From NCBI RefSeq assembly GCF_022230885.1, contig NZ_JAKGCT010000004.1, forward strand, positions 1,736,001 to 1,800,000: DNA of 64,000 nucleotides. Direction: 5' to 3'. A program made the translations under genes and the position numbers. This document shows, piece by piece, positions 38,399 to 47,675 of this stretch; within the stretch, counting starts at the first letter, position 1, and each line of letters opens with the position of its first letter. Under the pieces are notes generated by a model that was not told where the DNA came from, made no database searches, and saw nothing but the letters and a program-made list of their open reading frames with translations. This stretch comes from Paenalcaligenes niemegkensis. Lineage in GTDB: Bacteria > Pseudomonadota > Gammaproteobacteria > Burkholderiales > Burkholderiaceae_B.

Positions 38399-39066
38399 TC
38401 AGCACTCGAGTATTTCTTCCAGTCGCTGCAACAGTTTCTGGCGTGCGTTACGCATGTGAACCTCACACACTTCAACGGCGGCCAGGGCGTCTCCGGAAGC
38501 GATCGCTTTGGCCAGGTGCTCGTGTTCGTCCCAGATGGACATGCGTTGCTCTGCTGATTGCAACACCGCCCCCATGACTCGACGCAAATGCGCCCAATGC
38601 ACCTCTGAGCTGGCTGCAATCAAAGGATTGCCCGAGGCTTCATAAATAGCTTTGTGAAAAGCTTCATCAGCCTCGATCATGGCACGCACGTCGCTGCCGC
38701 GCGCAACCTTACGTCCCGTACTGATTAATGCGGGTTCAATTACGGCTTTCTGTTCTGCCGCCAAACGGGTTGCCAACGCCTCAAGGGCTCCCCGCACTTC
38801 GTATAAATGCCCAATTTGAGCAATATCCAATGGCGCAACCATCACTCCCCTGCCCTCAGCATCTTGCAGCAACCCATCTTTTTTCAAAAGCTGTATAGCC
38901 TGAAGCACGGGGAGCGGGACACATTCAACTGTTCTGCTATATCTTCCTGCGTAACCCTGGAACCCGGAGCCAGCGAACCATCGCTAATGGCATCCAGCAA
39001 AATACGATATACCTCGTCTACATAATGAGGCCGGGCCTGCAACTTACCCGAAAGTTTGGCACGCAT
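38399..39066 (-). CDS. GntR/FadR-type (FCD) transcriptional regulator, one apparent frameshift
   Basis: The HTH is VYRILLDAISDGSLAPGSRV with TQEDIAEQLNVSRSPV, and the FCD effector domain has LYEVRGALEALATRLAA, FHKAIYEASGNPLIAA and EHEHLAKAIASGDALAA with its metal-binding His residues. The break lies at the G-run 38920-38923 (four; five expected): correction gives SRSPVLQAIQLLKKDGLL and 222 residues. Downstream of the TRAP genes on the same strand and probably regulating the dioxygenase operon, whose promoter has a palindrome of the type GntR-FCD proteins bind. Confidence 0.87.
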
Positions 39067-39161
39067 GAATAACGTACTCCACAACAAACAAAATAATTAG
39101 GTACGGCATGCAAACCTTTTTACTGGCTGCATGCCGATGTCCGTGTTAGTAAAAATGCAGC

Positions 39162-40910
39162 CTAGAGCGAATTCATCAAGGCTGCCATCGGATCGTTCGA
39201 GCTGACCGAGTCGCGTTCAAAAGGATTCTGTAACTCGTCAACGGGTCCATCCAGCAATTGATTTGCCCCCCTGCCATCAAGCTGCTGCATGATTTCTTCG
39301 TCGCTCAGCACTGCGGACTTGGACATTCCACCGGTAACCAGCTGAGGATACATAACCACAGCGGCAACCACGACTAACTGCAATACGACAAAGTAGGCAG
39401 AACCCTTCCAGATTTGTTCTGTCCGCACCCCCGGAACAAGCTGCTTACTGACCGGATCAGTATAATCTTTCTTCGGTGCCACGCTACGTAAATATAACAA
39501 GGCAAAGCCAAACGGCGGGGTAAGAAATGACGTTTGCAGCACTAGGGCAATCACAATTCCGAACCAGATCAAATCAACACCCAGACTATTGGCAACGGGA
39601 ATCAGCAGGGGTACGACAATGAATGCTATCTCGAAAAAATCAAGAAACATGCCCAATACAAAAATAATGGCACAAACAGCGATAATAAAACCCAGCTCTC
39701 CGCCTGGAATGGCATCAAACAGCTTTTCAACCCATAGGTGTCCATCGGCCGCACTGAAGGTAAAGCTGAACACCGTCGAACCAATCAGGATGAACATGAC
39801 GAAAACAGCCAGCTTGGCGGTATTTTCCAAGGCCTGATTCAATAACGACCACGTCAGCCGTTTACGAATCATCGCCAACACCATCGCGCCTATTGCCCCC
39901 ATTGCACCGCCTTCAGTAGGCGTGGCAATGCCCATAAAGATGGTTCCTAAAACCAGGAAAATGAGTATGACGGGCGGGATGAGTGCAAACACAAAGCGCT
40001 CAGCCAGCTGCGATAACAATCCCCATCCGGTAATTCGGTTGATACAGGCAAAACTCAATGCACTGAGCGAAGCCACAATCAAGGCGGTAATTGCCACCTG
40101 GTCGGTGGGTGCTTTGGCAGGCCTGCTGAACACCTGCGCCATGACTTCGTTATGCAGACCTGCCCATAGCAAGCCAATCAAGGTGCAAAGCAAAACCAGC
40201 ATGCCTAAGGAACGACGGCCCGTGTTTCCCTTAGCCGTGCATTTGATCCGTGCATGCTCTGGCAAAGCGGGTACCTTGTGAGGCCGAAAAAACGCCACCG
40301 CCATGATGAACACAACGTAGATAACAATCAGCAGCAGACCAGGGCGTATTGCTGCCGCATACATATCACCAACGGAGCGTCCCAACTGGTCCGCCATAAC
40401 AATCAGCACCAGTGACGGAGGCAAAGCCTGCACCATCGCCCCCGAAGCTGTGATAACACCGGCTGCAATTTCCCGGTTATAGCCATAGCGCAACATAACG
40501 GGAAGTGAGATCAGCCCCATCGAGATCACCACTGCTGAGGTTACCCCTGTAGAGGCTGCCAGCAGTGCACCCACCAGAATCACCGAAATGGCCAGACCCC
40601 CATTGAGCGTTCCAAAAAGCTGCCCCATTGTCTCAAGCAGATCCTCAGCCATACCCGAACGTTCCAGAATAATACCCATCAGCGTAAAAAACGGAATCGC
40701 CAACATGGTTTCGTTCTGCATGATCCCAAATATGCGTAAAGGAAGAATTTGGAAAAGGTTGGTCGGAAAGAGGTCCAGCGCAATACCCAGCACACCGAAT
40801 ATCAGCCCGGTTGCAGCCAGTCCGAAAGCAACTGGAAAGCCTGTCAGCAAAATAACGATCAGACTACAGAACATGATCGGTACAAAATTATCCACCAGAA
40901 ATGCAATCAT
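39162..40910 (-). CDS. TRAP transporter large permease (DctM), enlarged form
   Basis: A 582-residue DctM with the family stretches FPVAFGLAATGLIFGVLGIA, MLAIPFFTLMGIILERSGMA and TEGGAMGAIGAMVLAMIRKR. The usual DctM has about 430 residues; here an extra segment of roughly 90 residues (HKVPALPEHARIKCTAKG to about 290) separates the two halves, and a C-terminal extension has LDGRGANQLLDGPVDELQNP. Starts 4 bases inside the dctQ stop. Transports the substrate for the Rieske dioxygenase below. Intact. Confidence 0.9.
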   Translation of the reverse strand: MIAFLVDNFVPIMFCSLIVILLTGFPVAFGLAATGLIFGVLGIALDLFPTNLFQILPLRIFGIMQNETMLAIPFFTLMGIILERSGMAEDLLETMGQLFGTLNGGLAISVILVGALLAASTGVTSAVVISMGLISLPVMLRYGYNREIAAGVITASGAMVQALPPSLVLIVMADQLGRSVGDMYAAAIRPGLLLIVIYVVFIMAVAFFRPHKVPALPEHARIKCTAKGNTGRRSLGMLVLLCTLIGLLWAGLHNEVMAQVFSRPAKAPTDQVAITALIVASLSALSFACINRITGWGLLSQLAERFVFALIPPVILIFLVLGTIFMGIATPTEGGAMGAIGAMVLAMIRKRLTWSLLNQALENTAKLAVFVMFILIGSTVFSFTFSAADGHLWVEKLFDAIPGGELGFIIAVCAIIFVLGMFLDFFEIAFIVVPLLIPVANSLGVDLIWFGIVIALVLQTSFLTPPFGFALLYLRSVAPKKDYTDPVSKQLVPGVRTEQIWKGSAYFVVLQLVVVAAVVMYPQLVTGGMSKSAVLSDEEIMQQLDGRGANQLLDGPVDELQNPFERDSVSSNDPMAALMNSL

Positions 40911-41506
40911 CGTTCAGCCCTCCCATCGCGAGGGTCAGCATGAGCTTCCTGCGGCACCTCTATCGGCGTAGCACCTTGCTGATCATCAGAAATAGGGTCA
41001 TCCATTTTCCCTGCCAAAAACAGCACGCGCTTGATCAGTTCGGCGACGGCCTGAAGCAACAACAGAAAAAAGCCGGATGGGATCAGCAAGTACGCCGGCC
41101 ATCGGATCAATCCGCCGGCATTTCCTGACATTTCATTCGTTGCCCAGGCATTGGAGAAAAATCCCCAGCTAAGGCTAATCATGAAAATACAGAAGGGGAG
41201 CAAGATGAAGCCAATACCAAAGATATCGACTACGTTTCTGCCTTTGGCTGTGAGACGATTGGAAATAAAATCAATACGTACATGGCCATTGCATTGAAAA
41301 CAGTAGGCACCGCCGAGCAAGAAGACTGCTGCATATAAATACCACTGCGCTTCCAGCATCCCGTTTGAGCTGATATCAAAGGCTTTACGCGTGATGGCGT
41401 TACCCGCGCTCAAGATTGTGGCAACCAGCAACAGCCACTTGATAATGGCACCGATGTAGCGGTTCAGGCGATCAACCCCTCCCACCATAAACTTTAGAGC
41501 AATCAT
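40907..41506 (-). CDS. TRAP transporter small permease (DctQ)
   Basis: A 199-residue protein with four spans and typical order: IIKWLLLVATILSAGNAI, NGMLEAQWYLYAAVFLLGGA with YCFQCNGHVRIDFI, and a C-terminal polar tail. Overlaps dctM by 4 bases and follows the reductase by 62 bases. The long tail after span 4 is unusual but harmless. Confidence 0.9.
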   Translation of the reverse strand: MIALKFMVGGVDRLNRYIGAIIKWLLLVATILSAGNAITRKAFDISSNGMLEAQWYLYAAVFLLGGAYCFQCNGHVRIDFISNRLTAKGRNVVDIFGIGFILLPFCIFMISLSWGFFSNAWATNEMSGNAGGLIRWPAYLLIPSGFFLLLLQAVAELIKRVLFLAGKMDDPISDDQQGATPIEVPQEAHADPRDGRAER

Positions 41507-41568
41507 TTTTTGTCTCCATCTATATTATTATGAGTGTGGATTCAGCTGATCTATCTACCTTTTACCCT

Positions 41569-42582
41569 TTACAGATCCAACACCAGCAACTCCGTTTTTG
41601 CTCGGGATACGCACGCGGTCAAATAGCGGGTTTGCTCGTCCGGTCCAAGTATGTAGTCTTGATGATCCACGTCTCCGGAAAGATAGCCAATTCTGCATGT
41701 GCCGCATAAGCCCGAAACACATGAGGTCGGCACCACCACACCCGCCCCAGCCAAGGCATCGCTCAATGACTCGTTTGCAGCAACATGTATCAACTGCCCT
41801 GTACTGGCGATCTGCGCCATGAATGCGCCGTTTTCCAGTTGTTGGGCATCCTGCTCCCTGGGCTCCGGCGCTTTGAAATGCTCGCAACGAACCGTTCCCT
41901 CGGGCCAATGCTCAGTCGCCTGCGCACAGGCTTTCATAAATCCTTGAGGTCCACAGTAGTACACCTGGGTATTAGGACGGATGTCAGCCAGCAAGGTGTT
42001 CAGGCACAAACCCTTTTCGGGGTTCCCCTGGTCCAGGTGCAAGTGAAGCTTTCCATTGCTCTGCCAGCCCTGCATATCGTCCTGAAAAGCTGTGGTTTCT
42101 GATGTACGAGTACAGTAATGCAGTTCAAATGAGGTGCCTTCTTCTTCTAGGGCGTGAGCCATGGATTTTAATGGCGTGATGCCGATGCCACCTGCAATCA
42201 AGATCGCATGGTCTGCCACTGGAGCCAATTCAAAATGATTTCTGGGCACACTGATGCTAACGCTTTCCTGGACCCGAAGTATCTCGTGCAGCCGTTTGGA
42301 TCCGCCTCGTCCCTGCGGGTCTTTCAGAACCGCAATCACATAACGATGCCGTTCTCGAGGATCGTTACATAATGAATATTGACGTATCAGGCCCGGCTCG
42401 ATGTGTACATCAATATGGGCGCCTGCTGTAAATGCCGGCAAGTCCCGCCCATCGGCGCTGACAAACTCGTAAGAGTTGATCCCTTTGGCTTCGTATCGAA
42501 TTTGTCGCAGGACGACCTGCAGTAGTCCATCTGCCCCTGTTTCAAGGCCGACCGAAGGGATTTGATCCACTATGGCATTCAT
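41569..42582 (-). CDS. Rieske oxygenase reductase (ferredoxin-NAD(P)H reductase, phthalate dioxygenase reductase type)
   Basis: A 337-residue electron donor. Order of domains: FMN binding barrel (HVEPGLIRQYSLCNDPRERH), NAD domain (ILIAGGIGITPLKSMAHALE and VYYCGPQGFMKA), C-terminal plant-type 2Fe-2S with CVSGLCGTCRIGYLSGDVDH and a last Cys in YLTACVSRAK. This is the layout of VanB and PdR-type class IA reductases. Passes electrons from NADH to the oxygenase. Between oxygenase and dctQ on one strand. Confidence 0.93.
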   Translation of the reverse strand: MNAIVDQIPSVGLETGADGLLQVVLRQIRYEAKGINSYEFVSADGRDLPAFTAGAHIDVHIEPGLIRQYSLCNDPRERHRYVIAVLKDPQGRGGSKRLHEILRVQESVSISVPRNHFELAPVADHAILIAGGIGITPLKSMAHALEEEGTSFELHYCTRTSETTAFQDDMQGWQSNGKLHLHLDQGNPEKGLCLNTLLADIRPNTQVYYCGPQGFMKACAQATEHWPEGTVRCEHFKAPEPREQDAQQLENGAFMAQIASTGQLIHVAANESLSDALAGAGVVVPTSCVSGLCGTCRIGYLSGDVDHQDYILGPDEQTRYLTACVSRAKTELLVLDL

Positions 42583-42650
42583 TTGCTGCTCTCCTGTCTG
42601 CGTACATAGGAGAACAGGTCTGCAGCGACCTGCCCCCTTTCATTTCCCTA

Positions 42651-44162
42651 TCAGGACTCCGCTGCCACTGCGCTCAACGACTGTTGAAGCTCAAGCATGC
42701 TCTGTTTGACAAAGTTCTCTCGCTCCTCACCACGCAATCCGTCGGCCGATGTCAATATCCTCACGATTTCCCGGGTGGCATGACGGCGACGGCTGACCTC
42801 AAGCTCCAGATCGTCAGATTCCGGAATTTCCAGAACGTTACCAGCACAATAGCTATTGGGAGCACCAGCAAGTTCTTTCAGCCATTGCGCGAACCCTTCC
42901 GGTGTCGCCGCCTGATTGGTACCTCTTACACCATCACGCAGCATTTTTCGGAACATATACACGCCCGCATCAAACTTGGTTGGGTTTTCCAGTGCATGTA
43001 CAGCAATGGGCCGCTGACTGATAATCGCCTCGTAGTCCCCCGGAGCGTGCTGACACTCCTTGTAATTATGTCGAGCGCGATGGTCTTCAGGAATTGGCGG
43101 CAAGTCTTCCAGCTTGTATTTCCCAAAACGTTCCGGACGGCGCATAGCAACCTGCCCTTCAAGGAAATCAATGGTTTCGTAACCCACCATCTCTTTGTTA
43201 CCTACACCTCGGGTGTCGATACCTGGCCCCATCACTCTCCAGCCAATCATCTTGCTGTTTACGTCATCCACAGGCACAGTCCAGCGAATAATATGGAAGC
43301 GGCTGAAAAGTTTTTGCTTGCTGCCATCCTCGGAGGTGTAGGCATGCAGACTCAAGTTTGGTAGCACCTGATGCTGCACGCGAATAAACAGATTATCCTT
43401 GCTGGCTCGTCGTGCCCCCGCACAAGCCAGACTGCGTCCACCGTGTACAGGAATAAACTGCATGTCAGGGGCCACTTCCATAGAAGCAGCTCCCACCTCG
43501 TCAAAGGTCGTGCCCTGATAATTCCCACCCACTACATTCTTGGCAGCGTGTAGCGCTGTCGGATGAAAGTTATCTGCGGCATTGTCCTGTACCTGCAGCC
43601 AGTTGCAGTGCTGGAAATTACTGAAAGGCACGAGCTCGTCTGTAGGCAGAACCGTGAAATTCTCTTCCCACTCTGGAAAAGGAGGCTCTTTTTCGGGAGG
43701 TCCCATATAGGCAAAGATCAAGCCATTCCGTTCAAAGGCTTTATAAGCCCCCTGCCGAATAGAACAGGCATACTTTTCGCCTTCCGCTTCCTCACCCTTG
43801 GGATAAGGAACATGTAAACACGTGCCATCCACGTCAAACACCATACCGTGATAGCAGCACATGATGCCGCGCTCCTGAATAGCACCATACTCAAGCGAGG
43901 CCCCACGATGCGCACAATGCGCGTGCAGCAGGCCAATCCGGCCACTCTTGTCACGAAACGCAACCAGTTCTTCGCCCAGAATTTTCAAAAAGCGTGGCGT
44001 ATCCGTCAGCTCAAGAGCCATGCACACCGGATGCCAGAAGCCACGCATGTATTCACCCATTGGCGTACCAGGCCCAACTTCGGTAAGTTCTGAGTCGTGT
44101 GCAGGGATCTTGTTCGTGTGGTAGCCGCCATAAGGGGTCATTTTCTTTTCAATTTCAATCAT
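42651..44162 (-). CDS. Aromatic ring-hydroxylating Rieske dioxygenase, alpha subunit
   Basis: About 503 residues. The Rieske cluster is CAHRG with CCYHGMVFDVDG (CxH and CxxH); the mononuclear iron site is Asp and two His in QDNAADNFHPTALH. This belongs to the phthalate/vanillate (group I) oxygenases that act with a single-component reductase and no separate beta subunit. A ribosome-like GAGAGG favours the start at 44162 over the ATG at 44180. Longer than VanA (about 350) and phthalate dioxygenase (about 440). The aromatic acid substrate is unknown; hydroxylation or O-demethylation are both possible. Confidence 0.9.
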   Translation of the reverse strand: MIEIEKKMTPYGGYHTNKIPAHDSELTEVGPGTPMGEYMRGFWHPVCMALELTDTPRFLKILGEELVAFRDKSGRIGLLHAHCAHRGASLEYGAIQERGIMCCYHGMVFDVDGTCLHVPYPKGEEAEGEKYACSIRQGAYKAFERNGLIFAYMGPPEKEPPFPEWEENFTVLPTDELVPFSNFQHCNWLQVQDNAADNFHPTALHAAKNVVGGNYQGTTFDEVGAASMEVAPDMQFIPVHGGRSLACAGARRASKDNLFIRVQHQVLPNLSLHAYTSEDGSKQKLFSRFHIIRWTVPVDDVNSKMIGWRVMGPGIDTRGVGNKEMVGYETIDFLEGQVAMRRPERFGKYKLEDLPPIPEDHRARHNYKECQHAPGDYEAIISQRPIAVHALENPTKFDAGVYMFRKMLRDGVRGTNQAATPEGFAQWLKELAGAPNSYCAGNVLEIPESDDLELEVSRRRHATREIVRILTSADGLRGEERENFVKQSMLELQQSLSAVAAES

Positions 44163-44247
44163 CTCATCCTCTCTTTTCATAAAGTAGGTTCAAGCACACA
44201 ACTGCATCGCGTCACCTTGTGACCAAACAGCTGTAGAATTCGGTGTT

Positions 44248-44257
44248 CTGTATACAG
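44248..44257. promoter_or_regulatory. Candidate GntR operator before the dioxygenase operon
   Basis: CTGTATACAG is a perfect palindrome, with GT and AC spacing typical of sites for FCD-type GntR regulators, about 85 bases upstream of the oxygenase start. The operon's own GntR is the likely ligand. Confidence 0.45.
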
Positions 44258-44344
44258 AGTTCAGTATCGGCGCAGTGTATTTGAGATGTCAAGAAAAAAA
44301 CCAGTCTATGGGGAAAGCCCTAAGCCTTGATCTAAAGCGGTAGG

Positions 44345-45249
44345 TCAGGCTGGCAATGAAAATTTCGCCTCTCGAAGCAACCACGCTCGCAGCTGTTCGA
44401 CGCGGCGAATGGTCTCCAGATTATTCCGATAGTACAGAAAATGCATTTCTCGTTTCAGAATCTGCTGATCAGGAGCCGGGAGCACAATAAGCCGTTGATC
44501 TTCTATTTCTTTTTCAGCAAACCGTACCGTTTCCAATGCCACGCCCAGTTGATCAACGGCGGCGGCCACTGCCATGGCCCCCTGTCAAAGGACAGCCTCG
44601 GCCCAAGCGGTGCCGCCATGCCTTTGCTGCCGAACCAATCCGCCCACGTCACAGGGCTGAGGGTGGAATCAATGAGCGGCAGGTTGAGATACCAGGGCTG
44701 ACTCAGTGCCAGCCGAGCGTAAAGCTGCGGAGAGCAAAGCGGAACCAAAGGCTCGGCGGCCAAGGCCTCAACCACCAGATAAGGGTCGGGGCTGGGAGCT
44801 TGCCCGTAGCTGATCACGCAATCAATATCCGTAGCCTGACGCAGATCCGGCGCAACGGCGTCAGTACGCAGATGTATCGCTAGCTGCGAATTGGCATGCA
44901 TGAACTCGCTTAAACGAGGGCCCAGCCATTTCACCGCCAGACTCGGCGCACAGTGCAAGGTAAGCGTATTGGTTTGCCCCGACTCTCCTTGTGTTTCGCG
45001 ACAGAGTTGCGCCAATCCATCCAACAGCGGCTGCAACTCACGATAGAAGGTCTGCCCTAGAGCATTCAGATTGACGCGGCGGTTGTGGCGCACAAACAGC
45101 GGCCTGCCAAAATGATGTTCGAGATTCTTCACCTGATGACTGATAGCCGAGGGTGTTAAATGCAGCTCCTCTGCTGCCAGGCTGAAGCTCTCCAGACGCG
45201 CAGCTGCCTCAAAGGCTTTAAGCCATGCAAAATTCGGTAATGCCCGCAT
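44345..45249 (-). CDS. LysR family regulator (GcvA-like), one apparent frameshift
   Basis: HTH LAWLKAF-type start (FAWLKAFEAAARLESFSLAA, ELHLTPSAISHQVKNLEHHF) followed by LFVRHNRRVNLNALGQTFYR and TLTLHCAPSLAVKWLGPRL. The C-run 44579-44583 is five (six expected): correction continues LSFDRGAMAVAAAVDQLGVA with VRFAEKEIEDQRLIV to 301 residues. Divergent from the class II aldolase gene and the DctP, and likely controls them. Confidence 0.88.
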
Positions 45250-45271
45250 CCCATTTCCTTTCAGTTGAATA

Positions 45272-45293
45272 TTTTTAATCTATAGATGAAAAA
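45272..45293. promoter_or_regulatory. Palindrome in the LysR/aldolase intergenic region
   Basis: An almost perfect 22-base palindrome centred on ATCTATAGAT, flanked by T5 and A5 with one mismatch. It lies 23 bases before the LysR start, the position of a LysR autoregulatory site. Confidence 0.4.
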
Positions 45294-45426
45294 CATTCGT
45301 TTGTCACTCACCATTTAACTTGCCTACCATAAATTCATGTATTTGCCATTGAGGTTCGCCACATGAGTCAAATGGCCACGCTCAGCAGTACAGCCTGATA
45401 TTACCCATCTACAGAGGAAATGTTTC

Positions 45427-46266
45427 ATGAATGCCAACACAGACATCAACGCAATGCTGGCTCTGACCGGCCGTAAATCTATTTATCAGCCTGAGCAAGC
45501 CGGCCTCATCTATCCCGAAGAGCCCACTTTCAACTCTATCGCAGAAGAACGTCAGCACCTGAAAGAACGCTTGGTTGCCGCATGCCGCGCCTTTGCCCTG
45601 CATGGACTGGACTATGGTTTCGCCGGACACCTTACTGTGCGCGACCCGGAACATCCAGGGTTGTACTGGACCAACCCCATGGCGGTGCACTTTGCGGATG
45701 TCAAAGTTTCCAACCTGATTCTTGCTGATCACGAAGGCACGGTTGTTGAAGGCGACTACGCCATCAACCGCGCCGGCTTCGTATTACACGCCGCTGTACA
45801 TGAGGCCCATCCGGACATCGTCGCCATGTGTCATGCCCATACGGTGTACGGCACCGCTTTTGCCTCGCTAGGTCAGGAAATTCTTCCCATTACGCAGGAT
45901 GCCGCCGCTTTCTTTGAGGATCATGTAGTCATACGTGAAGAAGCCGGACAAGTTGCAGTCGAAGCCAAAGCTGGTCACAAAGTAGCTGATGCTTTTGCCG
46001 GAGTGAAAGCCGCCATCCATCAGAACCATGGCTTGCTCACTGCCAGTCGCCACAGCATAGAAGCCGCCGCGTTCTGGTTTATTGCGCTGGAGCGCTGCTG
46101 CCAACAGCAATTGATGATTGCAGCAACAGGCGTTACACCCACCCTCGTCACCCCAAAACGGGCTCGCTACAGCCGTGAGCATGTAGGTAGCGAGTACATT
46201 GGATGGCTGCACTTCCAGCCTATCTGGCAAAATCTGCTAAAAACCCAACCCGATATGTTTGATTGA
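45427..46266 (+). CDS. Class II aldolase/adducin family protein
   Basis: A 279-residue enzyme. Family motifs: YGFAGHLTVRDPEHPGLYW, HAHTVYGTAFASLG (zinc His pair), NHGLLTASRHSIEAAA with the third His. Members are fuculose-phosphate-type aldolases or decarboxylases; 3,4-dihydroxyphthalate decarboxylase belongs to the same family, which would suit the Rieske oxygenase next door. Catalysis is not established from sequence. Divergent from LysR, 79 bases ahead of the DctP gene. Confidence 0.88.
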   Translation: MNANTDINAMLALTGRKSIYQPEQAGLIYPEEPTFNSIAEERQHLKERLVAACRAFALHGLDYGFAGHLTVRDPEHPGLYWTNPMAVHFADVKVSNLILADHEGTVVEGDYAINRAGFVLHAAVHEAHPDIVAMCHAHTVYGTAFASLGQEILPITQDAAAFFEDHVVIREEAGQVAVEAKAGHKVADAFAGVKAAIHQNHGLLTASRHSIEAAAFWFIALERCCQQQLMIAATGVTPTLVTPKRARYSREHVGSEYIGWLHFQPIWQNLLKTQPDMFD

Positions 46267-46345
46267 TCACGGCTCAAAAGCGGTTGGTTTATGCTGTGCC
46301 GGGTCGCTCTAATAATTTTAAATAGTAAAAACAGGAGACAACACC

Positions 46346-47427
46346 GTGGAACGACGATCAATACTAAAACTAACCGGCCTTGCCGGTATCCCAGCCGCAG
46401 GAGCGGCTCCAGGCATTATCAAGGCACAGGAGAATCTTCGCTGGCGCCTGGCATCCAGTTTTCCAAAAACCTGGACACCATTTATGGCGGTGGCGAAGTA
46501 TTTGCACAAAAGGTTCGAGAACTCAGCGAGGGAAAATTCAATATTTCTGTACACGCCGGAGGTGAGCTGATGCCAGCAATGGGCGTTGTGGATGCACTGG
46601 AACAGAACTCAGTCGAAGCAGCCCACACCGCTCCCTACTATTTTTTCGGCAAAGACCCCACGTTCGCCTTAAGCTGTGCGATTCCTTTCGGTATGAACTC
46701 ACGACAGCTGACCGCGTGGATGTATCACGGTAATGGCCTGGAACTGACACGCGAGTTCTACGCAGAACATAACATCGTGAACTTCCCCTGTGGGAACAGT
46801 GGTGTACAGATGGGAGGCTGGTTTCGTAAAGAAATCAACACTGCCGAAGATATCCGTGGCCTTAAAATTCGTATTGGCGGCCTGCCCGGCCGCGTAATTG
46901 AAAAGCTCGGAGGCATCCCGCAAAACATTGCAGGCGGCGAAGTGTATCAAGCTTTGGAAAAAGGGGTAATTGATGCTGCCGAGTGGGTAGGACCCTATGA
47001 TGACCTGCGCCTGGGTTTCTATAAAGTCGCGCCCTACTACTATTATCCAGGGTGGTGGGAAGGTTCAGTAGGGCTGGACCTGCTGGTCAACAAAAAAGCC
47101 TACGACGCCCTGTCACCCCATTACAAAGACATTGTTTCAGCGGCTAGCACCTATGCTCATCTGGATATGCAGGCCAAGTACGATGCCCGTAATCCGGATG
47201 CATTAAAAGAGCTCGTCGGCAAAGGGGCAAAGATTTTGCCTTTCTCTAAAGAAGTGCTGGACGCATCTTTTAAGGCCAGTGAAGAGCTATATGCCGAACT
47301 AAATGAAAGCAATCCCCGATGGCGCAAAATTTTCACCGATTACCGCGCGTTTCAGAAGGATTCGATACTTTGGTTCCGCTTCGCAGAAGCCCGTTTCGAT
47401 CAGTACATGCAGTCGGTAAAACTTTAA
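46346..47427 (+). CDS. TRAP transporter solute-binding protein with Tat signal, one apparent frameshift
   Basis: A twin-arginine leader MERRSILKLTGLAGIPAAGA precedes the mature protein. The A-run 46465-46469 is five (six expected): correction continues SSFPKNLDTIYGGGEVFAQK, giving 360 residues. Mature stretches: LKIRIGGLPGRVIEKLGGIP (selector Arg region), VIDAAEWVGPYDDLRLGFYK and PGWWEGSVGLDLLVNKKAYD. DctP with Tat leader are typical of the TAXI/mannitol-like branch. It may serve the DctQM at 39-41.5 kb or be an orphan. Confidence 0.88.
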
Positions 47428-47444
47428 GCCTTGGGCGTAAACGA

Positions 47445-47480
47445 GCAAATAGTGCCTCTGATATCACAGGCACTATTTGC
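47445..47480 (+). terminator. Hairpin after the DctP gene
   Basis: A perfect 13-base stem (GCAAATAGTGCCT with AGGCACTATTTGC) around a 10-base loop, 17 bases after the stop. No T-run follows, but position and strength suggest a terminator. Confidence 0.7.
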
Positions 47481-47675
47481 AAGAAGTCCTTAGCACCGCC
47501 TCTCATAGGTTCCTCTGCCTCTAGCAGTACGCAGCTTGGCTAACAAGTCTTGAGCGGAGTAAGACCTCTGTCAGACTCGCTTGTTTGCGATCATAGTCGA
47601 AATACTTATGCTCCGCCCAAGTGTAACAAACTATACTCACGCTACAGTAGGAACGACGGTAACAGCAGGAGCCGA

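Noticed and set aside
42684..43364. 226-residue open frame antisense to the Rieske oxygenase
   Set aside because: Shadow of a well-supported gene; no ribosome site or motif.
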